Shown here in pieces: positions 43,822-55,240 of a stretch of DNA of 64,000 bases. Under the pieces are notes generated by a model. It saw only the letters and a list, made by a program, of their open reading frames with translations. It made no database searches and was not told where the DNA came from. Position numbers and translations under genes: made by a program. Position 1 is the first letter of the stretch; every line of letters begins with the position of its first letter. The DNA lies in contig JASWJB010000002.1 of NCBI GenBank assembly GCA_032433595.1, forward strand, positions 124,001 to 188,000, in the 5' to 3' direction. The stretch is from Conoideocrella luteorostrata. Taxonomy: Eukaryota > Ascomycota > Sordariomycetes > Hypocreales > Clavicipitaceae.

Positions 43822-44780
43822 ATGCTGGCTCTTCCGACCGTGCTGCTAGGCGCACTGGCAGCCAGGGGGGTCGCTGCCTCGAAGGACCATCTCGACGGGC
43901 TGCCGGCATATCATTATAATGCGCCAATCAAGGTGGAATGCATGAATCGCAGCTCGTACGCCTCTCCTCCCTCCGTCCTTCCACATAAACAAACACACAT
44001 AACCATGGTGAAATTCCATGTGTGCTAACGAAGCTCGGCAGAGAAACCGGCGAGCACATCGAAAACGCCAACCACGAGCTCCAATGGATCCCCTTCCCCG
44101 TCTGCAACGAGACCGGCAAACCCCTCGAATTCCACTACGGCTATGAAGGCGAGGTCAACTGCACCCTCGAATTCATCTCCGACCCCTTCTTCCACCTCCT
44201 CGAGTTCTACATCCACAGCGATGCCCCCATGTCATGCCGTCTTCCCGCTCGACCCCCCGCGCACGTCGAGATCGTCGGCGAGACACCGCCGCCGCAAGAA
44301 TATATTCCACTTGTGTTTGCTCTGGCTGGGACTCTACAGATGAGTCACATGCATATCAGCACGCACATGAATGTCTTGCTTCACAGCATGCCTAAGCACC
44401 ACCTTCGACCTCACGACAGTGGCGTGCTCGATTCGGGAATCGCGTACAGCACTAGTCCACTGAGCCACATGGAAGGAACGCAAACTGCGCGGATTATTCC
44501 CGGGGAGCCTCTTCCCTTGAGCTTTTCTGTGCGATGGTTCCCAACGCCTCATCTACCCAAGACGGAGGGCAAGGTCGAGTGGAAGGGTCTCGGAGGCCAT
44601 ATCTACGCCAGTACCGTGTTTTACAGCCTCGTGTCCTTTGGAGCTGGTGCTGCTTGTGCGGGCTTGTATACGTTGGGGGTGGTTCTGCCGAGACGAATGA
44701 AGGGCCGCTCTATGGGTGGTGCCACGCCTTTGGGGTACGGCGTAGGGAACGGATGGGGATATTCCAAACGAAAGGATTAG
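43822..44780 (+). CDS. Uncharacterised type I membrane protein
   Basis: 290 aa from exons 43822-43955 and 44042-44780 (86-nt intron with TGCTAAC branch; phase 2). A signal peptide (MLALPTVLLGALAARGVAA) is followed by a lumenal/extracellular domain of about 215 residues with a few Cys and N-glycosylation sites (NRS, NET, NCT). One C-terminal transmembrane helix (VFYSLVSFGAGAACAGLYTL) and a short basic/Gly-rich cytoplasmic tail ending KRKD follow. I do not recognise a named family; it looks like a conserved single-pass secretory-pathway protein. The lumenal domain is rich in His/Met around SHMHISTHMNV. An in-frame ATG at 43768 would bury the signal peptide, so 43822 is preferred. Confidence 0.8.
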
Positions 44781-45055
44781 CTAGCTTGGCGGGCGGCTTT
44801 GTTGGTTTTGCTCTTTTCATAATTGCGTATCTGGGACATGACAAACTAGGATACCTGGTGTTTTGGCCGACTGTATGACTATGTGGCTTGCTGATGGGCT
44901 GGGACGTTGGCTGTATTATGTTATGCTTACGACGGCAGTGACCTTGGTACATTTATGTATTGACATGATACATCTAATGATGCGTCTAATGAAACTTCTA
45001 ATTATATGCAAACGATTTGTATGGTGGTGAAGCCTTGCGGAGACTTATGGTCGTC

Positions 45056-45724
45056 CTACTTTGACACAGTACGTACACGGGGCAGTAGCCTCAAGTACAT
45101 GTCGGCCGCCATAAAGGCCGCTGATCAAACGGTTAGCTTCTTCCACATCTGCACAGAAAAAGCGCCTTTGCCACTTACGAATAACGGCAAAAGGTAGATA
45201 CGTCCCCCAAAATAGCTGCCCCTTCTGCTTGTCGCTCACAACGTCCGGCCCCATGTGCCAGATATCATAGCAGCACACAGTGGCTCCCATGGATGTCACG
45301 CACCCATAAACCAGACCGGCCAACTCGGTTGGCCCAGATGTCGGCTTATATGAAGCCAGCTTGTACGCGAGGTACACCGTCAGCGGTAGCTGGACCAGCC
45401 CCTCGACGTACATGAGGGACTCAAACCAGGGCTCGTGCGTGGAGGCAGCATAGTAAGGGTCTCCAGACCGGGTAGTCCACCACGTGCGGAGTGACACGAG
45501 TGAGTGGAGGGGAGACGAGGGTGTTTGCCAGAGAAATTTAGGATAAAAGGGGACGAGATCTAGGACTAGGACGTGGCGATTGTTGGTTACTGCGTATTCC
45601 GGAGGAGAGGGTAGAATGCCCGCGGGAGCTGGCAAGTGGGGGAGGGTTGGAACATACTGAGCATGCCGAGGAGCTGGACAGCTACTATGGGCAGGTAAAG
45701 CTTGTCGCGAAGGTTGGAAGACAT
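45056..45724 (-). CDS. EXPERA-domain protein (TMEM97/EBP-like)
   Basis: 172 aa from exons 45724-45658, 45565-45179 and 45120-45056 (introns 92 and 58 nt; the second has a GCTAAC branch). Four membrane helices in EXPERA order: LYLPIVAVQLLGMLILDLVPFYP across intron 1, then PWFESLMYVEGLVQLPL with the conserved acidic residue and Gln-Leu-Pro, a third helix around LVYGCVTSMGA, and GTYLPFAVIPAFMAADMYLRL, restored by splicing intron 2. The family includes sigma-2 receptor/TMEM97 and sterol isomerase EBP, ER proteins that bind sterols. Length matches the small TMEM97-like fungal members. A housekeeping lipid role is likely; exact substrate unknown. Confidence 0.87.
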
Positions 45725-46306
45725 GGTACAATGATTTTGGCTTTGTGAGGTCAGTCGTGGAATGGTGATGGTGAGGGAATTGTCAGTTGTGATGTTGGTG
45801 GATGTGAGCTGTGTCTCGCCAGGGGTATATTGAAAGCTGGAGTTGATAACTTACTCATTCATTGGTGTTTTGCGCTGATGATGCATTGGTGGTGGGTCGC
45901 TCAGACTCAGCCCGCACAGGCCATGAAAGCGAGCGACACTGCCGTAAGGTATTGTCTTGTTGTGTTTTTTATTGGATGCTCAGCGCCCGCAGTACATGGA
46001 TGTAAAGCAGTCTTTTCACCATTCCATTACACAGGGGGACTTAATCTTATTTTGGGGACTGTACTCCGTAGAAGTGGAGGGGATGCCCAAGGAGCCCACC
46101 AACCTCAACAGCGCCGTCTACCTCTCTCCCAACCTCATCTCTCGTCATGAACCCCGTTAATCCCGTGTGCACATCTACAACCATTTTCATTCTCTACATA
46201 TGACGACCAAGCGACTCGGTTTTCTGTTTCTAGAATAGTTGTTCGTCGCGGACAGGAAAGTACCCGTGGGTTAATTATCCGGCGGGCTACGGAGACGAGG
46301 CTGTTA
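45725..46306. other. Intergenic spacer
   Basis: Promoter of the EXPERA gene on the left. One TACTCCGTA motif at 46062-46070. Nothing else recognised. Confidence 0.4.
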
Positions 46307-47720
46307 ATGGATCGCCATGACGTCGGTGTTAATTATATCGAGCCATCCTTGCATGACTCTATTGAGGTGCCGTCACTGGAACAAGCCATTCTCAAGAACC
46401 AGTCAGGAATGGCAAAGGGCCTCATCGCAAAATCCGTTCTGATGCTTCGCAAGCCGCTTGCGAAATCGGACATTTGGACCTGCTTAAGACACTGTTGGGA
46501 CCGCCAAGTGTAGACGTCAATAGTCCACACTCCCACTCGTAAAAGCCCATTCTTCATACCGCAGCATATCACGGCAGGTTGGATGTATTCAGTTTTCTAT
46601 TGGATAAAGTTGGATCCAGGTTTCGGGGCTCGATATGCACCAGAACACTTTGCTACTGGTCGGATAGAGGAGAGCTCCCGGTTGGAAACAGCATAAAACG
46701 TGCCAAGATCTATGGCTTCGAGCCGCCGACAGGTGATAGCACAAGCCTGCCCGGTAAAGACTATGAACTCATCGTTCGCAACATGGCGGTTCATGACCAG
46801 AACATGATCATTCGAACCAGACTTACGCGCCAGAAACTATTACCGGTACAATGAACACAGAGGGCGAACCGTCAACAGTTTACAGCAATCGCATGCAATC
46901 TACTAGACGCGCTAGATCTGCGGCTGACACAAGATGATGTCGACCTCAATGTTGATGTCTCGAGCTTCGTTCATCGGCGTCCATGGTGCTGCTACCAACT
47001 GCACCTAGCGGAACCGCTATCCCACGCCGCCGCGTACGGAGATGTCGCCATACTGACACGGATTCTTGCAGACCCTCGGGTTATGTGAGTGAAAGGAACT
47101 GGCTTTGGCGCAAAGTCTTGCATTATGCATTATGCTGATGTCGGCGTATTGTATGGCCGTACTGTTGACGAACATATGTTCCACTTCTTGCCCGACCAGC
47201 CTGGCGTGTCCACCGCAGCGGAGGACTTTCATGGTTTCAATGTGCTACTCTTTACGAGTGCTCAGTCTTTGGATGAACGAGATGACCCACGAATTAGCAA
47301 CCTTGGCAGGGCTCCCACCAGAATGTTGTCCAAGAGGGGTGTCCCCATTGATGGAAGGTTCACCCATAGGAACACTGTTCTACGTTTCGATCAGAAACTC
47401 ACACGAAGACTTGCGAACTGCCTTGTATTCGTTAGATCCCGAGGCCCATCCACGCACAGTTCCCTTGTCTGAAGGTTACCCCCACACACACCCATGGTGT
47501 CGAGGACATCATGGCTCCTCTTGATCACTGTCTGTTAACCGCTACTCGAAAAGGCTTAGAGAAGGAACGAATTCGAGTTGTCAATGCACTACTCAATGCT
47601 GCACGCAACCTTGAGGACTACAACTACGACAGAGAACTAATCATAGCACCATTCCGGGAAAGCAAATCCGGCGTGTCTCTTTCGTGCACAGCGCTCGGCT
47701 ACGCCACTTTTCTAGCCTAA
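46307..47720 (+). pseudogene. Degenerate ankyrin-repeat protein gene
   Basis: Several ankyrin-like pieces lie on the plus strand but not in one frame: EIGHLDLLKTLLG (about 46458-46496), HTAAYHGRLDVFSFLLD (about 46555-46605), LSHAAAYGDVAILTRILAD (about 47019-47075) and GSPIGTLFYVSIRNSHEDL (about 47350-47410). The first two share a frame but are separated by TAA at 46540-46542. Introns could reconcile some frame changes (GTGAGT at 47086), but not that stop without an unusual splice. Best read as a decayed gene of a multi-copy fungal ankyrin family. Boundaries are approximate; an error-containing live gene cannot be fully excluded. Confidence 0.5.
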
Positions 47721-49081
47721 AGTGAAGCATGTATGCGCATTCTTTCCGCTGCCAAAGTTAGTTCGGTTGATTTGGTGTTCCGATCTCGATCGACGAGTAA
47801 CAACTCAGTATTCCGGGGGGCTCTGCCTAGCACCGACGACGTACGCGGATGTATTCCAGATGATGAGCTTGACGAGGCGGTCGTGTCCAAAGTGAAGCCG
47901 CCGCTATAAAATCGAGTCCCTTTCAATGATGAGCTGAAGATAGAGCTAAACCCTCTGTTTGCGGCGTGCGGCGCGCGTCGCTGCTGTTGGCGGGCAATTT
48001 AAACTGCTTGACTTCCTGTCGGGTTACTCTTCTGCCGACAACTGCCAAGCCGGGGCGTCTACATACGAGCCCATTCGCTTCGCAAAACGACATAGGACCA
48101 GGTTCTTGAGGCATATGGATCAGATATAGGAGAAACTTGGCGGCTTCCTGGATAACGAGAGAGTTCCCTCACCATGGGGATGAACTCGAGAGAGATGTGC
48201 GGTAGCGAGAAAATACTCCACAAAGCACGGGATCCATGCGAAGCCATATATAGGCAGTAGGTGCGGCATCCATTTTGAAGAATATCGCGCGTTTGACGGG
48301 GGACGAAATGGAGATGGCTTTGGTTTCTTTTCGAGGATGTTTTGCAACATCTCGCTCGTGCGCGGAAGTTGGCAAAGAGACCCGGGATGGTGTCTACATG
48401 GAGACTGGATACTCCGCGTACTGTCAGGGAAAACGCAAATCGAGTTGTCTGTTTCGTTTGTATCCTTTGAGCTAGTTAGTGCATAACTTGCCAACCAAGG
48501 GATGTTACTGAGAAAAACTCATGTCTGTCACTGCAATGCCAATGTCTTTGCCGATGCTAATGCCAATGCCAAGAAAGAAGTACTATACCCATTTAGGCCG
48601 TAGCCGAGGAGGCAACATCATCATCGTGGAGACGGCGCGGAGATCACCCATAGTTTAGTTGCTGCAATGCTACGACGGAGCAACCCAGGGGTACCCCCGT
48701 ATAGCGCCCTTGTTTGTGCCTCCTGCTTAACAATAGGTTTGTTACCGAGTGCTCCGTGCAGACATATATTCTAAAAATGGGGTCATTTAGTTACAGCTTG
48801 CCCGTTGTAAATTGCGCCAAGGTCAGCGCTAACTAAACAAGTCCCCCAGTTTGGCTACTCCGTAGTTAGTTGCACTGACGGTAAATTTCGCACTCAGTCA
48901 GCACCGCCAACATTGCTTCTTTTTCTTCATCTTTCTTTCTCTCATGCGCGGGGTTATTTGACAACCGGCGCTGCCTCTCGTTCATTCTCATTGCGTCCTT
49001 GTTTCTTGTTCCTCTGCTCATTGATCTGATCTTCCATATCCCCCCCCTCCAAGTCAGCCGCATGCGGTTATCTTTCCAGCC
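47721..49081. other. Intergenic region
   Basis: About 1.4 kb. Possibly further decayed 3' sequence of the ankyrin locus to about 48130. A GCCAATG-rich patch (48537-48570). One TACTCCGTA motif at 48856-48864. The mannanase promoter lies at the right end, with a pyrimidine-rich leader. Confidence 0.4.
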
Positions 49082-50862
49082 ATGAAATCCATTCTCTCGC
49101 TTTGCGCCACTAGCCTGGCGATCGTTTCTCTGGCGGGACGAGGAGCCGCGGCGGCCAAGTCTCAGTTCTCTCTCGAGTCCAATGGTTAGTTAGTTGGTTG
49201 GTTGTTGGTTACAGCAACGCGACACAAAATTATTCCACCGCCAACATTTCAGTCAATTCTACGGCCTCTGCACACTCACCATTACCAGTCAGTTATAACT
49301 AACTCGTTCCTCATTGCGTTTTACCTGCAGACGACATCAAGAAGACAACAAGCTCCCTGGCACACGATGTCCTCCAGTTCTACCAGGGCAACCAAACGGG
49401 CCACACGCCAGGGCTGCTCGCGGAGGGTGTCTCGCGAGCTGTCGACTACTTTTGGTACGAATCGGGAGCCATGTGGGGGATCCTGCTCGACTACTGGTCC
49501 TACACGGGGGATTCTACCTACAACGACCTAATTACGCAGGGCTTATTGTGGCAGGCGGGCGACAAGAATGACTTCCTGCCCCAAAACGTCACGGCAAAGG
49601 TGGGGAATGACGACCAGGGCTTTTGGGCTATGGCCGCGATGATTGCCGCAGAGAGAGGGTTCCCGAATCCGCCCGCTGGGAAGGTCTCGTGGGTGAAGCT
49701 AGTTGAGAATGTGGTGAACGAGATGGCTCTTCGGTACGATGGCGCGACTTGCGGAGGGGGACTGAGGTGGCAAATCTTCCAGTTTAGCAATGGCTATCAA
49801 TACAAGAACAGTAAGTTTGAGTACTGCTTTTTTGCCTGGTCTGACTGAGGCGGGCGAGGCGGGCGAGGCTGGAAGGGCTTGTTTTCTTTTCCTTCCTGCG
49901 ATGTATCGGGGGAGCAGTTTGCTGATTTCATCCACCCCTGGTTTAGGCATCTCCAACGGCATGTTCTTCACCCTGGCTGCCCGAATGGCTCGATTCACAG
50001 GCAATTCCACCTACGCGGACCTGGCGGACAAGACGTGGACCTGGATGGAAAAAGTCGGTCTCTTGGACCCAGAAACGTATAGTATATACGACGGAGCCCA
50101 GACGGCAGACAACTGCACGAAACCAGCCAAGTTTGAGTTTTCGAATGTGAACGCCCTGTTTGCCATGGGCTCAGCATACATGTACAACCATGTTCGTCAC
50201 CTCCTCTCCCCCCTGCTCCCTGTTCCCTGTTCCTGTTCCTTAGAGATCAAGCCATCTTTTACTAACTTTCCGGTGTGCGTCTACAGACAAACGGCGGCTC
50301 TGAATGGCAAGCGCGCCTCACGAACCTCACAGCCCACGGCCTCAAGCAATTCTTCCCCAAGGGCGTCGCCGTAGAAACATCTTGCGAGGGTGCGAAGACG
50401 TGCACCCCCGACATGCTGCTCATGAAGGGGTTCACGCATCAGTGGTACAGTAACGCGATGCAGGTTGCGCCGTTCCTCGTGGACAGGGTATACCCCGTGC
50501 TGAAGTCGTCCGCGGAGGCGGCTGTCGCGCAGTGCACGGGTAGCGAGCGCCAGGGCCAGGGCGGCAGACAGTGTGGCTTTTCATGGGCCAACGGCACATA
50601 TGACGGCATGGGCGGCAGGGCAGAGACTGAGATGAGCGTTTTGGCCGCCGCTCAGGGGTTGTTGGTGAAGGGCGCGAAGGGCCCGTTGACGGCGAAGACT
50701 GCGGATGATACCCCTGGGAACGGAAACGGGACTGGCAATGCGAACGGGACGGAGAAGGGACAGGGCAAGAGCGGAGGTGATTCTGCCGGTGGGCGAGTCG
50801 AAATGAGTATAGGAGTTGGAGTCTTGTCGGCTGCGGTGGTACTGCTGTCGACTTGCATGTAA
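49082..50862 (+). CDS. GH76 alpha-1,6-mannanase, DFG5/DCW1-like, GPI-anchored
   Basis: 467 aa from exons 49082-49184, 49331-49810, 49947-50191 and 50287-50862; introns are 146, 136 and 95 nt, longer than elsewhere in the window. The third donor is GTTCGT, less usual. A signal peptide (about 1-24) leads into the (alpha/alpha)6 barrel with GAMWGILLDYWSYTGD, the paired catalytic Asp128-Asp129 in VGNDDQGFW, CGGGLRWQIF and NGMFFTLAAR. The C-terminus has a Gly/Asn-rich spacer and a hydrophobic terminal helix, as for GPI attachment. Yeast Dfg5/Dcw1 act at the plasma membrane in linking GPI-anchored mannoproteins to wall glucan; the same role is inferred here. Confidence 0.92.
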
Positions 50863-52168
50863 AGTAAGTAGTAGAGAGCCGGAGCGCATGCCATGGCATG
50901 GCCTCGAGGACAATCCGACGCCATTGGCTTGCCGCAAACGTACTGTACAGTAACAAAAATTGACTGATCTCAACGCCACGTGAAACGTCGAAGCTCCTCC
51001 TCCCGCGGATAAGTAAGTATGCCCAATATGGGCAGTGTTGTGGTGAACGAAGGGATGCCTGTCCCGGGATCAAGAGCAGACAGCTGCGTGCATCGTAACG
51101 CAGTAGATTCCCCTTGGCACTCCATCTCGAAAGGCAAACGTCCCTGTTTGGAAGACTCGACAGCAGCACCCAAGCTTCTGAGCTTCTGTAAGTGCTGCAT
51201 TTGTGCTGCGGTCAGTAATGGACTGGTGATGACAGTGCAACTGAGGCCACACAGCTACTGGCGCTAGCATATCGCCATTTGTGCGCACACTGCACTTAGA
51301 GAAGCAAACTTCAGTACGATATACAGAGTCCCCATGCGTTCTTGTCTACGAACGTCAGATAATGTAACATGTTCGTCTTTGTGGGACTTCTTGTCTAGCT
51401 GCGTGATAGCGCAGGTCTTTGTCTTCGCTAATTAACTTGGTTAAGTAACCTCTCTCAGTATACGGTGCCAGCGCGCGTGGCGACACAGGCCTTATAAATA
51501 GATGTAACTTGCACTGGCGGATCTTTCCAGTCTATTGAGGGCACACCTTCCCATTCATTATCCCACACTTAGTTCACCTCCCTTAGAACTGTATTATATT
51601 AGTTAAACGCTATTAATTGATGACACATAATAGAAAGAAGCGTTGAGATGCTATGTAACGGGGCTAGGTACGAGCTCTGTGATTAATGGGGTCTGGTCAA
51701 GCAGGCTGGGCTAGGAGACGAGTGCAAGCTGACGGTGCGAAGCCGTAGTGAGCGAAAGTTGTAAACTAATTTTAGTAATGTTTTAAATTCTTGGGTTGTC
51801 CCTCATGGACTTATTTGATGATGGTACAAACACATTAAATACCGGCTGTACCCTGCCGGAGAACATTGACCAACAATACCGAGTTACAGTAACAGCAGCA
51901 GTAACGGACACGCGGATGTGCGTCGTGTGGCGGCGTGCGAGTCACACCGTGGCGTCAGTCTAATTCTACTAATAATAATAAGTATTAGTTTTACTTGGAG
52001 TACTGTAAAAAAAGGACATCTAGTTTTCAGAGAATTTTTCGCCTCACCGGTGTTCTTACTAGTTGTCAATGCACTCCGTACCCCGTTGGTGGCCCTGCTT
52101 AACGTGCTGCAGCGACCCCTCCTTCCTCTGCCTCATAGAAGTCCCATCGATATACATACCTTTGCGCC
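50863..52168. other. Intergenic region
   Basis: About 1.3 kb. The mannanase 3' flank, then A+T-rich sequence with the second short repeat at 51850-51876 followed by CAG/GTA-type low complexity (51885-51905). No gene recognised. Confidence 0.4.
51850..51876 (+). repeat. Short dispersed repeat (GACATTGACCAATAAT type), copy B
   Basis: CCCTGCCGGAGAACATTGAC then CAACAATAC, matching the sequence at 21750-21775 at most positions. It lies about 290 bp upstream of the GluRS pseudogene. Confidence 0.45.
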
Positions 52169-53233
52169 ATGATGAATAACCACGAGTTTCTCGGGGCTCG
52201 AACCGGTCTTGCGCTTCAAGATTTTAAGTCACTTGAACCAGTGCTCTTTGATTTCAACAAACATCTCACACTGCCGAACCTTCATCCGTGGCTACACGCT
52301 GAGCGAGAAAGACAAGAGCCTATGGACCATCCCCCGCACGAACAGGGTTGCCCTTGGGCTGATCCGGCGGTCTGCATTTCTGAACGTTACTCGATGGTTC
52401 ACTCACCTCGAGGTGGCCTGTTCCGAGATGCATGGTAGAGCTGGAGCTCGTCAGAATGGGGCAAATGCGCAAACCGAAAGTCGCTATGGTATTCAGCTTC
52501 AGGATACGGAGAATGGGGCCGTCACTCAGTTTCCGCCCGGGCCGAAACGCCGTCACCCATGGGCCGGACAATTCTCTGGGCTGTGAACCAAAAAGCAATT
52601 GATATAATTGCCCCCAGGCACACAGCAGTGGAAATAAAGCATCACGCCTCTGTCACGGTTATCGATGGCCCTAATGAGCCCCGCGACGAGACTCGACCCA
52701 AACATCCAAACAAAAACACCCAGCAGTAGGGACCAAAGCTGTAACATTTGCTGACAAGATTTACATGGACCAAGCCGATGTTGCTCTCCTTACACAAGGT
52801 GAAGCAACCACCATCATGGCGTGGGGTAACGCGCTCATCAGGCATATTACCAAAGCCAATGATGGAAATTGTGACTGATGTACGGAGTAATCGTTGAGCG
52901 TTATCTCGAAGGTCATGCGGCAAAAACAGACAAGAAAGTTCACTGGTTAGCAGCTCACGGCAGCGAGCTTGTTCAAGCCGAACCTTGGGAATTCGACTAT
53001 ATTCTTACGAAAAGACACTTTGGACAAGGACGATAACTTTGAGCGATTCCTTCATCCTATCGCCGCAACGACGATAAATGCAATGCTGGACTCGAATTCG
53101 GCAACGCTGGCTGAGGGAGGTTTAATCCCATTGGAGAGGAAAGGCTGCTTCCGCGTGGATAGGCCTGTTAAAAAAGGGCCCCGATGGCAAAGTTGTCTTG
53201 TTCAAGATACCTAGTGGCAGCACAAAAGGATAA
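52169..53233 (+). pseudogene. Cytosolic glutamyl-tRNA synthetase fragment lacking the catalytic domain
   Basis: The left part matches the GST-like N-terminal domain of fungal GluRS (TGLALQDFKSLEPVL; then, after a frameshift near 52280, TFIRGYTLSEKDKSLW, TNRVALGLIRR and FLNVTRWFTHLEVA). At about 52520-52565 the sequence reaches ENGAVTQFPPGP, just where the HIGH-containing catalytic core should start. It then jumps directly to TILWAVNQKAID and IIAPRHTAVE, the start of the anticodon-binding beta-barrels. The HIGH and KMSKS regions, roughly 350 residues, are missing. More stops and shifts follow, but KVHWLAAHGSELVQAEPWEF, FDYILTK, LIPLERKGCFRVDRP and the terminal KVVLFKIPSGSTKG are clear up to TAA at 53231-53233. 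It is non-functional; the live copy must be elsewhere. Confidence 0.9.
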
Positions 53234-55240
53234 TGTCCAGCACCGGTGAAACTGCTATTCGTCTTTTACTACAGCTAGAACATATCGAAATCGGGCAGAC
53301 GTTGAGCAGGCGGTTGGCCTCCAAATCGTCGTCACCCCGTAGCAAAAGCGAAGCTAGCGACCGTAATCCTCCAACACTACCGAGTAACTCTTGGTTCATT
53401 GACCTCCAAAAACGGACATCAAAGCCTCCGTTTTTAGAGGAGCACACCGCCGGCCAGGCCAGGAAGCCAGTCAGATATTCTTTGATGTGTAAGGTGCGCA
53501 CCTGCAACACCCACACGCCGGGTCGCGTAGGCCCTTCTGCCAGGTGCTAAATCCCATCAGTTCCAAGGGAGTCTTGTAGTTACATGTTTCCAAAGTACCT
53601 GCCGGCCAGGTCTGTTAATATCGTTCTAGACGCTCTATATGAATGTCATCTGCGCAAAATTCAAGAGACCCATATCGTAGTATAAGTACGAACATAGATT
53701 CAATAACACGCAGCAAGACCATTGGATGTACAAGTCAGCCTCTCGCACGAGGAGCTTGTGTCTTGCTTGGTCCATGGCCTTCTACGAGCCCGACTAACTA
53801 ATTTGCCGTAGTCGTCTTTTACCCAGTTTCAGCTTCGATTATACAGCAAAGAGGAATGTTACAATCATTCCAGCTGGTAGTGCATTGAACCTCGGCGGAT
53901 CAATACAACGCACACTTTGGTGCTTTCACTCCATCGCAGGATGGACATGCACCTACAACCACGAGTAGTTAGTGTTGTCGGCCCGACGCAGAACCACGCA
54001 ACCACCAACCAACTAGTTATATCCTGCTCGGCTTGAATACATCTCGTCCTAGAGTAGATATTTCCTCAAAACACTTATCCAACCTCCCCCATCGTCCGTA
54101 GTGACACCACCCACACTGTCTCTTATCGCCGATGCCGCAACTACCACATCTGACCCGCTACTTAATAGGTGGGTGGTATTGTTGCACCCAGTAGCTGTGC
54201 ATGTGGACGCCATTGTTAATCGGGCATAATCTACGTATACCGCGAAGCATATACACTTTGGGGATTCGCCAATTCCAGTGCCTCAAGCGGGACGATGCAT
54301 CCCATCGAAACGCATTCCCTTTACTCAACGAGAAAAATACCGAAATGGTGTGGGTCCCAGCATAGTCTAGGGACTCCTACCAGCCGTCAGTGGCAAACGT
54401 GTCCCAAGGGGTCATGGATTCTCTACGTGCCAACGTACTCCAAGTCGGCGAAATGGTGGCAATCACATGCAATCACGTCTCATGCCCATATATGCTCGCA
54501 TGTCAAATTCACATGCACATCACGTCCTCTGAATGAGCAAATCAAATGTTTCCAATTGCTTCCTATTCCACAATGCGGTACACAGCGTCTGCCTGTTTGT
54601 CCCCGATACCCAAAATAATATAATCCCGGCCAGTCCGCATCCCAAAAAAAAAAATCGTAATATGTGTTACGCTTCAATGCGTGTCGTACCGTAATGTTGT
54701 ATGTACAAAAACCAAGTGCTGTGGGAACAACAATTTCCTATCTCACATGGAGGCAACTCGAGAATCCGGACGGTCCGTCACTTCTCCACCGAATGTTGTA
54801 ACCAAGAGACGTGATCACAACGTGGTCAAGATCCAAAAGCCACAGATTTTCCGTGGCTATAAATTCTGTCGCTCATCCAACATTCGTCGCTGGCCTCCGC
54901 CTTCAAATCGCTGTGTGCAAGTTTGTGTGTCCGTCTCATCTTCGCTTGTACCACGCCCACTAGAAATGGTGTTCCCTTGCCATGCCTTAAAATGATAAAA
55001 TAAAGTGTCAACGCCATCCTGGTATCTAGGAAGAATAATGCCTATGTGCAAAAGCCCACTCGTATGAAGCATGGACCGTGTAGTGTTTGAGAAGTGAAAG
55101 TGATTTCATGTACTTCATCACATTTGTGTCGTCTAAGGGGTTATCCAAGAAAAGAAAATGTGACACAGGAGACATCCCGTCACAGGATGCAAAATGCAAA
55201 GGTGAAACCCCTTCGGCGCCAAGGCATATCAGCGGGTGTC
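53234..55240. other. Intergenic region
   Basis: About 2 kb without a recognised gene, including the 3' flank of the WSC gene. Some open frames of about 100 codons show no family similarity. Confidence 0.4.
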
